The notes below the pieces were generated by a model. That model ran no database searches. It was not told where the DNA came from and saw only the letters and a program-made list of their open reading frames with translations. Shown here one piece after another: positions 53,411 to 62,933 of a stretch of 64,000 bases of DNA. A program made the translations under genes and the position numbers. The first letter of the stretch is position 1, and every line of letters begins with the position of its first letter. Source of the stretch: Sideroxydans lithotrophicus ES-1 (lineage in GTDB: Bacteria > Pseudomonadota > Gammaproteobacteria > Burkholderiales > Gallionellaceae); assembly GCF_000025705.1 (NCBI RefSeq), contig NC_013959.1, positions 1,169,063 through 1,233,062 of the forward strand, written 5' to 3'.

Positions 53411-53600
53411 CTAGTCGGCAAGCGAGATTGGAGTGAGATCAATGGGTTGGTGTCGCAGCGATCCTTTGATCGGCGTGATAGCCGGCAACATGCCTGAGCT
53501 GCCCCTGCCATTGCTGTTATTGTTATGAACAACAGGCTGGTTTCGGTACTTGGTATCGAGTGTCAGCTGCTAAAAAATCTTGAATAACGGGAGCGAAGCG

Positions 53601-54728
53601 GTGGCGAAAGTTCGGCTTGAACATCGGCATATAGTGCTCGGGCAGCCTCTGCAGTTTGATCTGGTCGACGACCGTGGCAGGGTGTGGCTCAAATTCGGCT
53701 ATGTCATCCAGAGCCAGGGCCAACTGGATCGACTGATAGACCGGGGCGTCTTTTTCGAGGAGATAATCGACGAGACGCAGCGGCAGCAGCAGGCGAAAGA
53801 ATATGTATCTGTGTTTCTGCGTGTAAGCGAACTGGCCGGAGATTTTGAGCGCCTGTTCGCCACGGAGCCGGTCAACTACGGCGCAGTGCTGAATATCACA
53901 GAATTGATCCAGGATCTGTGCGAGCTGGATGGTGATGCGGCGCTGGCCAACATACAGCTGCACAAGAGCGGTCGCTATTCCCTGCGGCATTCTTTCCATA
54001 GCGCAGTGATGACCGAGATGCTGTTGCGGCATCTGGATCGGCCCCGCGAGGTCAGGAGTTATGCCGTTGCCGGTGCATTGACCATGAACATCGGCATGCT
54101 GGAATTGCAGGATCTTCTTTATCAGCAGGACGTGCCGCTCACGCTCGAACAGAAGAGAGCCATCGTCGCCCATCCTGAAATGGCGGTCGAGGCGCTGCGC
54201 AAGCAAGGCATCGATCACTCCGTTTGGCTCGAGGTCGTTGGACACCACCACGAGATGATCGATGGGTCCGGCTATCCCAGGCGTCGGTCCGGGGATGAGT
54301 TGAGTATTGAATCCCAGGCCGTATCCCTGGCAGACCGTTTCTGTGCCCTGGTTTCCGAGCGAAAATATCGGTCAGGCGTCCTGCCCAGCCTGGCGGCGCA
54401 GAATCTGATGAGCCGTCAGGCATCCACCATCGCTCCTGCGCTTGCAACTGCCTTTACCCAGGAAGTCGGGAGCTATCCGCCCGGTACCATGGTTGTCCTC
54501 GCCAACGGCGAGGTGGCGGTAGTGGTCAGGCGCTTGTTGAACCTGAAGCAACCGATGGTGCGCAGTCTGCGTTCGCCCAGCGGCATTCGTTATGTGGCGC
54601 CCCCGAAGAGGATCGCCAGCGGTCCCGTGTTTGCCATCAAGGAAGCAGTGGATGCGCAAGTGATAAAAGACTTCGATTGGGCGATCCTGTGGTCGTCTGT
54701 GCAACTGGATGAGGCCAGCGCCGAATGA
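53601..54728 (+). CDS. Degenerate HD-GYP-domain protein
   Basis: About 375 residues: an N-terminal region with HIVLGQPLQFDLVDDRGRVW (a DUF3391-like or PilZ-like start), then an HD-GYP-type domain (about 140-285). HHHEMIDGSGYP and SLADRFCALV are conserved, but the HDIGK metal-binding motif is replaced by MNIGM, so phosphodiesterase activity is doubtful. I start at GTG 53601 because GGGAG lies 8 bases upstream; a TTG at 53580 is the alternative. Confidence 0.82.
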   Translation: MAKVRLEHRHIVLGQPLQFDLVDDRGRVWLKFGYVIQSQGQLDRLIDRGVFFEEIIDETQRQQQAKEYVSVFLRVSELAGDFERLFATEPVNYGAVLNITELIQDLCELDGDAALANIQLHKSGRYSLRHSFHSAVMTEMLLRHLDRPREVRSYAVAGALTMNIGMLELQDLLYQQDVPLTLEQKRAIVAHPEMAVEALRKQGIDHSVWLEVVGHHHEMIDGSGYPRRRSGDELSIESQAVSLADRFCALVSERKYRSGVLPSLAAQNLMSRQASTIAPALATAFTQEVGSYPPGTMVVLANGEVAVVVRRLLNLKQPMVRSLRSPSGIRYVAPPKRIASGPVFAIKEAVDAQVIKDFDWAILWSSVQLDEASAE

Positions 54729-54774
54729 ATGGGACAGGAGAGGCCCGCATCCTGTTGCGAGCGACACAGGCAGC

Positions 54775-54803
54775 AAAAAAGAGGGCATCGAGCCCTCTTT
54801 TTT
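54775..54803. terminator. Bidirectional rho-independent terminator
   Basis: AAAAAA-GAGGGC-ATCGA-GCCCTC-TTTTTT is symmetric and lies between the convergent HD-GYP-like gene (ends 54728) and the glycine-zipper gene (ends 54829), serving both. Confidence 0.93.
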
Positions 54804-54828
54804 ATGGCTTGCAGCAGTTGCTGCAGAC

Positions 54829-55455
54829 TTACAGTCTTACGATCTTCTCGCCTTCGAGTTTGATCTTGTCGCCTGCCATGACGCCGGGGGCGGTCTTGTA
54901 ACGCAGCACGCGTTCTTCGCCGTTCTCCATCTTCACGGTCACATCGTAGACCACGGTCTTCTTGATCTTTTCCTCGACCTTGTTGCCGGCGATCGCACCG
55001 CCGATCACGCCTGCGATGGTGGCGAGGTCGCGTCCCGTGCCATTGCCGACCTGATTGCCGACGAGGCCACCGGTCAAGCCGCCGGCGATGACTCCCAGAC
55101 CTGTGCCTTTGCCTTCCTGCTCGCTTTCCTTGACGGCAACGACGACACCGCAATTGTCACATTCGATTTTCTTTGCTGATGCCACTGGTTCGTTGCGTGC
55201 GGTTTTTGCTTCTGCGACATGCCGGGTTCTTTCGGAGGGTTTCCCGGCGGCATGTTCGGCTTTATGCGTCGGCTCGGGAGCGGGAGCTGCCGCGTGTTCC
55301 TTGGCTTTTTCTTCGGCCATGGCGGCCTTGACTTGGGCGGCGATCTCTTCAGTGGAGGCTTTTTGCGAGCAGCCGCTGAATGCAAGCATGCTGAGCAGGG
55401 CGATGATGCCCAAAACGCCAAAGCGGTTTGTGATGGTGTTCAAGATTGTCTCCAT
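54829..55455 (-). CDS. Glycine-zipper 2TM lipoprotein
   Basis: 208 residues: lipobox LAFSGC (Cys near residue 29), an Ala/Glu/Lys-rich linker containing a CDNC pair, then a glycine-zipper membrane motif (GLGVIAGGLTGGLVGNQVGN, TIAGVIGGAIAGNKVE) and a C-terminal soluble end (VVYDVTVKMENGEERVLRYK). It resembles the SlyB/Pcp/YcfJ family of outer-membrane lipoproteins. Probably structural or envelope-stress related. It ends beside the bidirectional terminator. Confidence 0.85.
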   Translation of the reverse strand: METILNTITNRFGVLGIIALLSMLAFSGCSQKASTEEIAAQVKAAMAEEKAKEHAAAPAPEPTHKAEHAAGKPSERTRHVAEAKTARNEPVASAKKIECDNCGVVVAVKESEQEGKGTGLGVIAGGLTGGLVGNQVGNGTGRDLATIAGVIGGAIAGNKVEEKIKKTVVYDVTVKMENGEERVLRYKTAPGVMAGDKIKLEGEKIVRL

Positions 55456-55636
55456 TAATATTATCGGGGTGTTGGCGAATCGCCAGTACCAAGGCTTGGA
55501 ATAGTGAACAGGGGAATAAGTTCAGTCTGTTTTCAATCGTTCATGGCAAGGCTGTGCGGATACCGGCGAGCAAATCGGATATCATCGCAATGGTTCCTAT
55601 TGGCATGACCATCATCCACCTGCATTCCGAATCGAT

Positions 55637-56368
55637 ATGAACAGCGTGCTTTCCGCCCTGATCCGGGCACTCCAGACCCTTTTCCATCCGAAGATGTTGT
55701 CGCTGGTGCTATGGCCCATGCTGGTGGCCGTGGCGTTGTGGGTAGGAGCGGCGATGTTGTTCTGGGGAAGCTGGGTCAACGACCTGACCGGCATGGTTCA
55801 GGCCACTCCGCTGGAGCAATGGATAGCGCACGGTTTCCTTGCCGTGGTGTCGCATTACCTGATCGTCATCATCCTGATGCTGTTGCTGCTGCCGGCGATC
55901 TATGTCACCGCGCTGCTGATCACCGCGGTCTTCGCCATGCCGATGATGGTCGACCACGTCGCCGAAAAGTATTACCCGGAGCTGGAGCGCAAGCGGGGCG
56001 GCAGCAATGCCGGCAGCATCGCCAATGCGGCTGTCGCCATCGTCGTGTATTGCGCCGGCTGGGTGCTGAGCCTGCCGCTGTGGCTGTTCTCGCCGCTCGC
56101 CCTGCTGTTGCCGCTGGTGCTGATGGCCTACCTGAACCAGCGCCTGTTCCGCTATGACGCGCTGGCCGAGCATGCCAGCCGGGAAGAATATGCGCGGGTC
56201 ATCGAACGTGGCACGGTGAAGCTCTATCTGCTGGGATTGGCCGCCGGATTGCTGCAGTTCGTGCCGCTGCTCAACCTGTTCTCGCCCGTCTACGTTGCGC
56301 TGGCGTTCATCCACTTGTGTCTGGACGAGTTGAAACAACTGCGCCAAACCGTTCAGGATTCCAGCTGA
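55637..56368 (+). CDS. EI24/CysZ-like membrane protein
   Basis: 243 residues with about four long hydrophobic segments and the family pattern FHPKMLSLVLWPMLVAVALWV near the N-terminus, NQRLFRYDALAEHASREEY in the middle and VPLLNLFSPVYVALAFIHL near the end. CysZ family members import sulfate; whether this one does is not decidable and no cys genes are nearby. Confidence 0.82.
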   Translation: MNSVLSALIRALQTLFHPKMLSLVLWPMLVAVALWVGAAMLFWGSWVNDLTGMVQATPLEQWIAHGFLAVVSHYLIVIILMLLLLPAIYVTALLITAVFAMPMMVDHVAEKYYPELERKRGGSNAGSIANAAVAIVVYCAGWVLSLPLWLFSPLALLLPLVLMAYLNQRLFRYDALAEHASREEYARVIERGTVKLYLLGLAAGLLQFVPLLNLFSPVYVALAFIHLCLDELKQLRQTVQDSS

Positions 56369-56474
56369 CGAAGTTGCTGATGCGATGGGCGGGCCTTCCG
56401 TGCCAGCAAGGCCGGCGCCAGGGCGCTAGCAGTATCAAATCGGGTAAGGGTTCGCGGGATGAAACCATGATGTG

Positions 56475-56522
56475 ATAAAGGGGACTGCATCGATCCATGG
56501 GCGAGCTCGAATTATTTTGCGC
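56475..56522 (+). repeat. AAAGGGGACTGCATCGAT...CGAATTATTTTGCGCC repeat
   Basis: ATAAAGGGGACTGCATCGAT followed by GAGCTCGAATTATTTTGCGC. It combines the AAAGGGG...ATCG start seen at 34303 with a CGAATT-TTTTGCGC end also seen at 36305-36325 inside the secreted-protein gene. Confidence 0.5.
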
Positions 56523-56578
56523 CAACCCATGATTTTTTGGCCCACCCCGTTTACACTTCATCTACCGATCTCAAACTT

Positions 56579-56600
56579 CGCCCTGACGGGCGATTTTTTT
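56579..56600 (+). terminator. Hairpin plus T-tract just upstream of pepD
   Basis: CGCCC-TGAC-GGGCG is followed by ATTTTTTT, ending 13 bases before the pepD start. It could end the transcript of the upstream gene or act as a leader attenuator if the pepD promoter lies before it. Confidence 0.65.
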
Positions 56601-56612
56601 AGGGGCTCTTAG

Positions 56613-58127
56613 ATGGTGGCGACACATGTTCTGGCAAACCTTCAACCGATCGCGGTCTGGGCGCATTTCGCCGCGCTGTGTGCAGTGCCGCGTTCCTCGC
56701 TGCACGAGGCGGCGTTGCGCCAGCAGCTGATCGAGTGGGCAGAGGCGCACGGCATCAAGTCGCTGGTCGATGAAGCAGGCAACCTGATCCTGAGGAAGCA
56801 GGCGAGCGCAGGCTGTGAAGCGGCGCCCGGCGTGATCCTGCAAGGCCACCTGGATATGGTGTGCCAGGCCAATGCCGGCATAAAGCATGATTTCGAACGC
56901 GATCCGATCAAAGTGCAGGTGCACGATGGCTGGGTGGTGGCGCATGACACCACGCTGGGTGCTGACAATGGCATTGGCGTGGCATTGGCGCTGGCTGCGC
57001 TGGAAGAGCCGGGGCTGGTGCATCCGCCGCTGGAGGTGTTGCTCACCGTGAACGAGGAGTCCGGCATGGATGGTGCGCGCGGACTTGTTCCCGGTACCTT
57101 GCAGGGTGCGACGCTGATCAATATGGATGCAGAGGAGTGGGGACATTTCTATCTGGGCTGCGCGGGCGGTGTGGATGTGGAGGTGCGCCATGCTTGCGCG
57201 CAGGAAGCGTTGCCGCCTGGCTATGCACTGTGGCGGCTGGAGGTGAGCGGCTTGCGCGGCGGCCATTCCGGCATCGACATCCATCTTGGGCGCGGCAATG
57301 CGATCAAGCTGCTGGCCGATGCGCTGCATGACCTGTCCGAGCCCTTTGACCTGCACCTGGTGGAGATGTCCGGTGGCACTGCGCGCAACGCGATCCCGCG
57401 CGAGGCCTGTGCGGTGTTCGCGATGCCGGCTGCCGATGCCGGGTTGCTGGAAGCCTGGGTGAAGGATGAGCTCGAGGTGTGGCAGGAATGGTTCGCCGAG
57501 AGCGAGGACAATATCTCGCTGGTGTGCAGGCAGATCGAATCTACTGCGGTCAAGGCGGTCGCGCGCGAGGATCGCGACAGGCTGCTCGAATTCCTCGACA
57601 GCGCTGCAAATGGCGTCGATCGCATGAGCGACGATTTCCCCGGCGTGGTGGATACCTCGGACAACCTCGGCGTGGTGGCACTGCGGCAAGGCGAGTTCCG
57701 CGCCACCTTCAAGGTGCGCTCGCTGAGTGACGAGCGTGCGGACGTGCTGGCCGACAGGATGATCTCGCATGCGGCCAGTTATGGCTTGCGCGCATGGACG
57801 GACGGCGCGTATCCGGGCTGGACGCCGAATCCTTCTTCCGATCTGCTTGCGCTATGCCAGCAGGTCTACACAAAGGAGTTCGGCCAGCCTGCCAGCCTGC
57901 AGGTGATCCACGCCGGTCTGGAATGCGGCCTGCTCGCCGACAGCCATCCGCACCTGGACATGATCTCCTTCGGTCCCGACATCCGTGGCGCACATGCGCC
58001 GGGCGAGCGGGTGGAGATAGAATCTGTCGCGCACTGCTGGGCTTTGCTGAAGTCGATATTGCAGGCATTGGCTGCTCAGCCGCAAGGCGCAGATGCCAGC
58101 CGTGCCGGAAAGGTGTCGATGCTGTGA
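56613..58127 (+). CDS. pepD: Aminoacyl-histidine dipeptidase
   Basis: A 504-residue M20 metallopeptidase of the PepD type, hydrolysing dipeptides such as carnosine/Xaa-His in the cytoplasm. Metal and catalytic motifs: LQGHLDMVCQ (His and Asp), GADNGIGVALALA, the catalytic Glu in VNEESGMDGARGL, and late AGLECGLL with the metal Glu and SFGPDIRGAHAPGERV with the metal His. Length is near E. coli PepD (485). Confidence 0.93.
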   Translation: MVATHVLANLQPIAVWAHFAALCAVPRSSLHEAALRQQLIEWAEAHGIKSLVDEAGNLILRKQASAGCEAAPGVILQGHLDMVCQANAGIKHDFERDPIKVQVHDGWVVAHDTTLGADNGIGVALALAALEEPGLVHPPLEVLLTVNEESGMDGARGLVPGTLQGATLINMDAEEWGHFYLGCAGGVDVEVRHACAQEALPPGYALWRLEVSGLRGGHSGIDIHLGRGNAIKLLADALHDLSEPFDLHLVEMSGGTARNAIPREACAVFAMPAADAGLLEAWVKDELEVWQEWFAESEDNISLVCRQIESTAVKAVAREDRDRLLEFLDSAANGVDRMSDDFPGVVDTSDNLGVVALRQGEFRATFKVRSLSDERADVLADRMISHAASYGLRAWTDGAYPGWTPNPSSDLLALCQQVYTKEFGQPASLQVIHAGLECGLLADSHPHLDMISFGPDIRGAHAPGERVEIESVAHCWALLKSILQALAAQPQGADASRAGKVSML

Positions 58128-58194
58128 GATAGTCTGACCCGTCGGTTTCCGGCATCAGCAACGACGGCTGTTCCATTTTACGACACGTTTTTCT

Positions 58195-59388
58195 ATGCCG
58201 AACTCATTCATGACGGGATTGTTGAAGTGGCTGCGCTGGGGATGCGACGGGGTGGAATCGTATTCCCTGCAACGGAAGATATTCCACGTCAATGTGGCCG
58301 CACTCATCGCCATCCTGTCGATGGCTTTCTTCGCCGTATTCAATGCGCTGACAGGCAATCCGGCGCTGATCCGGTCCAACCTGCTGCAGATACCGTTCTA
58401 TTTCATCGTGCTTGTCGTGCCATGGTTGAACCGGCATGGACAAGCAGGGATGGCGCGATGGGTGCTCTCGCTATCCATCACCACTGCGGTTTCGACCAAC
58501 ATCTGGATAGCCAACGGTTCCTGGCTGGACCTGCATTTCTATTTCCTGCTGTTTGCATTGGTGGGGGTGGTGTTCTTTCCCATACGCCAATGGGCAAGCA
58601 TCGTCTTCCTGTTTGTGCTGAATGCATCGCTGTTCATCTATTGCGAGTATGTCGGCGTCAAGCCCGATCCAACACTGTTCCTGCTTGGGGAAAATATGAC
58701 CACGATGTTCCGCTCCGCCTTTGTCTCTACCAGCCTGTTCACACTGTTGTTCATCACCTGGCTGGGGGAATATGTGGCCAACCGCAACGAACGGGAGCTG
58801 GAAGAGCTGTCGGGTATGGATATGCTGACCCACTTGCCCAACCGCCGCCGCATGGAACAGCGTCTCGCCGAGACGATCGCCGTCAGCGAGCGCACCGGGC
58901 AGCGGGGGGCAGTCTTGTTCCTCGATCTGGATAATTTCAAGCCGCTCAACGATGAGCATGGGCATGCAGCCGGCGACCTGCTGTTGCAGGAAGTGGCGCA
59001 GCGCATCAGCGGCTGCATCCGCAAGATGGACATGGCGGCCCGCTTTGGCGGTGACGAGTTCGTGATCATGCTGAGCGAACTGGGGCAGGAGCAGGAGGGC
59101 GCCAGGCAGCGGGCGGCGCAGGTGGCGGAGAAGATCCGTATCGCGCTGGCCGAACCTTATTTGCTCGATATCAGTTCGGCAGGAGGTGACAGGGAGTCAG
59201 TGAAACACCGTTGCAGTGCGAGTATCGGCGTGGAGATGTTCGTTGGCGGAGCCATGAGCGAGGCCGACATCCTGAAACGAGCCGATGCCGCCATGTACCA
59301 GTCGAAAGAGCATGGACGCAACAAGATCAGTTTCCATGAAGAAAAACGGCATGTGTGGGATAACCCCGAGTTGCCAACGGTCGTCTGA
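58195..59388 (+). CDS. Membrane diguanylate cyclase
   Basis: 397 residues: five or six membrane helices in the first 200 residues, then a GGDEF domain with LFLDLDNFKPLNDEHGHAAG, ARFGGDEFVIML and ASIGVEMF. An RKMD inhibitory site sits just before the GGDEF motif. It is expected to be an active, product-inhibited c-di-GMP synthase. First of three GGDEF proteins in a row. Confidence 0.92.
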   Translation: MPNSFMTGLLKWLRWGCDGVESYSLQRKIFHVNVAALIAILSMAFFAVFNALTGNPALIRSNLLQIPFYFIVLVVPWLNRHGQAGMARWVLSLSITTAVSTNIWIANGSWLDLHFYFLLFALVGVVFFPIRQWASIVFLFVLNASLFIYCEYVGVKPDPTLFLLGENMTTMFRSAFVSTSLFTLLFITWLGEYVANRNERELEELSGMDMLTHLPNRRRMEQRLAETIAVSERTGQRGAVLFLDLDNFKPLNDEHGHAAGDLLLQEVAQRISGCIRKMDMAARFGGDEFVIMLSELGQEQEGARQRAAQVAEKIRIALAEPYLLDISSAGGDRESVKHRCSASIGVEMFVGGAMSEADILKRADAAMYQSKEHGRNKISFHEEKRHVWDNPELPTVV

Positions 59389-59484
59389 ACGGGCAGGGGG
59401 AGGCGCATGTTAGTATGCGTCGACAGATTGATATAAATTTCCGGGGGGCTCCTGCGCCTGATTTGGCTGTCACACTTGATTCAG

Positions 59485-61119
59485 ATGTATAAGTTCATTG
59501 CCCGACATTCCCGTCGTATCCTCCGCGCTTGCTGTTTTTTCTGCGTGCTGTTGCTGTTGCCTGTGGCAAGCACGGCAACACCGCTGAGCCTGGAAGGCAA
59601 GTGGTACCAGGCTCCAGCCGATTGGGGCTACACTGGACAGGGTCTGCCGGACATCGCCAGGTTGACACCGGTGGATGCTGTATCGCGCACCGGCGGGCGT
59701 TTCATCTTCCTGGCAGACCTGAATACAGGAGAGGCTGGCACGCAGGTTCTGGACTTCAAGAATTCCAGCGTGATCGGCGAGTTCCATCATTGGGTGTTCG
59801 ATAGCTCGGGCCATCGGGTCGCGGACGCCGAAGGGGGCATCCAGAGCGATGCCGACAATCCTTTTCTGCTGCGCCACGGCAGGGAGTTGCAGCTGGCCCC
59901 AGGGCACTACCGTCTGGTCACCGAACTATCCTCCCCGTTCTTTCTTGCATACCCGCAACCCTATCTGGATACGCTGGCGCACTATCGGCAGGCCGTCAAG
60001 GCGGGTACCGGGCTGGTGTTCCTCTGCCTGGGCATCCTGCTTGGCCTCGGTATCTATTACGCCGCGCTGGCGTTGATCCGGCACAGCATCGTCGACGGCA
60101 TGTATGCGCTGTTCATCCTTGGCAACCTGTTATACAACGGCACGGCATTGCTGGTGTATCCCGGTCTGTTCGGCATGCACTGGTTCTATCTGGTCAGTGT
60201 GCCCATCCTTTTCTCCAATTGCGCCTATGCCGTGTTCGTGATGACGTTGCTGGACATCCGCCGCGACTCCCATCCGCGCTTGTACCGCATAGGTGTGAGT
60301 GTGTTGGGGATATTGGGTGCATTCATCCTGTTGGCGGGACTGATGCCCAATTGGTCGCTGGAGCTGGATCGCTACGGCGTAGGTCTTTTCCTGCTGTATG
60401 GCCTGGTCTCGGGCATCGTGCGAGCCCGGGAAGGGAGCCTTACGGCACGACTGTACCTGGTCGCCATCGGCGCCTTCTTTGTGCTGGGTTCAAGCGCAAT
60501 CAGCCTGGGCAGCCTGCATGGGGTATACGTCTATTACATGGAGCATCTGGGACTGCTTGCGGTGACGGTCGAGGCATTGTTGCTGGCGCTGGTGGTAGCC
60601 CAGCAATTCGCGCAACTGCGCAGCGAAAAGGAGCATGCGCTGTCGCAATCCCGAAGAAACAGAAAACTTGCCCAGACCGATGCGCTGACCGGATTGCCGA
60701 ACCGATATGCGCTCGAACTGGCGCTCGAGCAGCTGCCAGCACAGGGAAGCCTGACTTTCATCGACCTGAACGGGCTTAAATATTACAACGACCGTTTTGG
60801 CCACGAACGGGGCGATGAATTGCTGTGCCGTTTTGCTGCAGAATTGCATAAACGATTGCCGGAATGTGCCTGCCTGCACCGGCTGGGAGGCGATGAGTTC
60901 GCCATCACCTGCTGCGAGGGTGACATCTCCCGGGTCGAAGACCGGATCGCGGCAACGGTGAATGTCTTGCACAACGGCGATTTCAAGTTCGCGGGCGCCA
61001 GTTTCGGTTCGGTCAGGGTGGCGGAAAATCCCGCCAAGGATGACCTCATGCGCATGGCTGACGAACGCATGTACGAGAACAAACGCAGTTCAAGGCGTCT
61101 GGTTCCGCAGCCAGCCTGA
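59485..61119 (+). CDS. 7TMR-DISM diguanylate cyclase
   Basis: About 544 residues: a signal segment (about 8-28), a periplasmic 7TMR-DISMED2-like beta domain (about 30-160), seven membrane helices (about 175-385) and a C-terminal GGDEF domain (LTFIDLNGLKYYNDRFGHERG, RLGGDEFAITC). The RxxD inhibitory site is absent (ECAC occupies its position), so synthesis may escape product feedback. DISM receptors sense carbohydrates or similar ligands in the periplasm. The ATG at 59485 is preferred over a TTG at 59476. Confidence 0.9.
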   Translation: MYKFIARHSRRILRACCFFCVLLLLPVASTATPLSLEGKWYQAPADWGYTGQGLPDIARLTPVDAVSRTGGRFIFLADLNTGEAGTQVLDFKNSSVIGEFHHWVFDSSGHRVADAEGGIQSDADNPFLLRHGRELQLAPGHYRLVTELSSPFFLAYPQPYLDTLAHYRQAVKAGTGLVFLCLGILLGLGIYYAALALIRHSIVDGMYALFILGNLLYNGTALLVYPGLFGMHWFYLVSVPILFSNCAYAVFVMTLLDIRRDSHPRLYRIGVSVLGILGAFILLAGLMPNWSLELDRYGVGLFLLYGLVSGIVRAREGSLTARLYLVAIGAFFVLGSSAISLGSLHGVYVYYMEHLGLLAVTVEALLLALVVAQQFAQLRSEKEHALSQSRRNRKLAQTDALTGLPNRYALELALEQLPAQGSLTFIDLNGLKYYNDRFGHERGDELLCRFAAELHKRLPECACLHRLGGDEFAITCCEGDISRVEDRIAATVNVLHNGDFKFAGASFGSVRVAENPAKDDLMRMADERMYENKRSSRRLVPQPA

Positions 61120-61173
61120 GCGGCCTTGTCATGGCGCAGGAATCCAGGTTGTGGGCAAAACGAGGATGCAGGA

Positions 61174-61530
61174 ATGCCTTCCATAATCAAACTCGAACAA
61201 GCATTGATGGCCTGGGGAACTCCAGAATTTCCGGACGTCCTCAAACGTGAGCTTGTACAATCGGGCGTCAGCCAGCTGCCGCTGCAGCAGGGCTTGTCGA
61301 CCGGCAACTATGTGGCCGATGAGCCGATCACCGTCGTGATCAACAAGGTCGTAGAGATGGATGACGTGATCCGCGTGACGGCAGGGATATTTTTCAGGAG
61401 TGTGATTGGCGGTTGCAGTTGCGCGGACGATCCGACACCCGCGAGCGATATCGATGAATATTGCGAACTGCAGCTGGATATCAATAGAATGAGCGCAGCG
61501 ACGACGGTTTCATTGTTGAAGGACGGCTGA
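61174..61530 (+). CDS. Small conserved protein between two cyclases, unknown function
   Basis: About 118 residues, no signal or membrane segment. The start IIKLEQALMAWGTPEFPDVL and the CSCADDPTP segment with three Cys/acidic residues suggest a small cytoplasmic protein, perhaps metal binding. No family recognised. GAGGA lies upstream of the ATG at 61174. Its position between two diguanylate cyclase genes on the same strand hints at a shared pathway. Confidence 0.65.
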   Translation: MPSIIKLEQALMAWGTPEFPDVLKRELVQSGVSQLPLQQGLSTGNYVADEPITVVINKVVEMDDVIRVTAGIFFRSVIGGCSCADDPTPASDIDEYCELQLDINRMSAATTVSLLKDG

Positions 61531-61581
61531 AAAGGCGGCCCGCTTCTGCACCCGGATTAAAGAAGAACGATACGTGAATAG

Positions 61582-62745
61582 ATGAGACTCGATCCGCCCA
61601 CCATGCTGTTTTCACTGATCCTGACCAACGCCTTCATGGTGGTGGGTCTGTTCGTGGCAGCCTCGGGAGGGAGGGACCGGGAGAGGCATGACGGCATCGG
61701 CAAATGGGCGGTGGCGATCCTGCTGGAAACACTGGGCTGGATGCTGATCGCCGCACGAGGACACATCCCCGATTCGCTTTCCATCGTCGCCGCCAACGGT
61801 TTCCTGTCTTCCTCCTATGTGCTGATCCTGGCGGCAGTCTATGAGTTCCAGCAGCGCTCGGCTCCTCGCTGGCAGTACTTTGTGCCCGTCATACTGACAC
61901 TGCTGATCGCAGCGATCCTGATAGACGACATCCATGGACGTTTCATCTGGGGCGGCATCGTCTTTGTCCTGCAGCTGGTGTTGATCGCCAGCGAGCTACT
62001 GAGGAACCGGGCAACCCATACCGGCCGCGCCTGGCGGCTATTGCTTGCCGGGATAGCGATCGTCGTGGTGGTGCTGGGGTTGCGCTCGCTCGTCGCGATG
62101 TCCGGGCAGTTCATCCTGGCCCAGCCCGAGACCGGGGGTGTTCCCAATTGGGTCCAGGTCCTTTCTTTCGTGGCGGTGATGGCGTCATCGCTGCTCGGCT
62201 CGATCGGTTTCTTGCTGATGGTCAAGGAACGCACGGATCGGGAGGTTCTGCATCTGGCGATGACGGACAGCCTCACCGGAGTGCCCAACCGGCGCGCCTT
62301 GATGGACTATGCCGAACGCGCGATGGCGCAACGCGGTGGCAGATCCGTGGCGCTGCTGATGATCGACGCGGACCACTTCAAGCGCATCAACGATACCTAC
62401 GGACACCCGGTCGGAGACGAGGTATTGCGCCAGCTTACTCGTCTATTGCAGCAACGCTTGCGCGGCGGCGACTTGCTCGGCCGTTACGGTGGCGAAGAGT
62501 TTTGTGTGGTCGCACCGGATGCCGATGCTGAAGGTGCGCTGAAATTGGCCGAATCCCTGCGGGAGAGTGTTGCATCGGCTGTGCTGGACACGGAGCAGGG
62601 GAAACTTTCCATTACGGTGAGCATCGGCATCGCACACTCCACGGCCGATGCCGGGCGTGCATTGAAGGATATCCTGGCGGAGGCCGATATTGCGCTCTAC
62701 AGCGCCAAGAAAGGCGGACGCAACCAGGTGGTCAGTTTCAGTTGA
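61582..62745 (+). CDS. Membrane diguanylate cyclase (GGEEF)
   Basis: 387 residues: about six membrane helices (residues 8-215), then a GGDEF-family domain with TDSLTGVPNRRALMDYAERA, LLMIDADHFKRINDTYGHPVG, GRYGGEEFCVVA and VSIGIAHS. An RGGD inhibitory site precedes the active site. Active synthase expected. Confidence 0.92.
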   Translation: MRLDPPTMLFSLILTNAFMVVGLFVAASGGRDRERHDGIGKWAVAILLETLGWMLIAARGHIPDSLSIVAANGFLSSSYVLILAAVYEFQQRSAPRWQYFVPVILTLLIAAILIDDIHGRFIWGGIVFVLQLVLIASELLRNRATHTGRAWRLLLAGIAIVVVVLGLRSLVAMSGQFILAQPETGGVPNWVQVLSFVAVMASSLLGSIGFLLMVKERTDREVLHLAMTDSLTGVPNRRALMDYAERAMAQRGGRSVALLMIDADHFKRINDTYGHPVGDEVLRQLTRLLQQRLRGGDLLGRYGGEEFCVVAPDADAEGALKLAESLRESVASAVLDTEQGKLSITVSIGIAHSTADAGRALKDILAEADIALYSAKKGGRNQVVSFS

Positions 62746-62933
62746 TCGGTACGGCAAGTTTATGGTCGTGTCTTTGGAAACGATAAGGCACTACGGCGGT
62801 CTGCTACTCCGTCGCATGTCCTGACTGGCACGGAATCATGCGTGTTGCTGGTCCTTCGAACATGGCGATATTGTCTGGACATTGAAGCGCATCCTCCATG
62901 GATGGGTGATACAGGGAAAGGAACTCGATAGGC

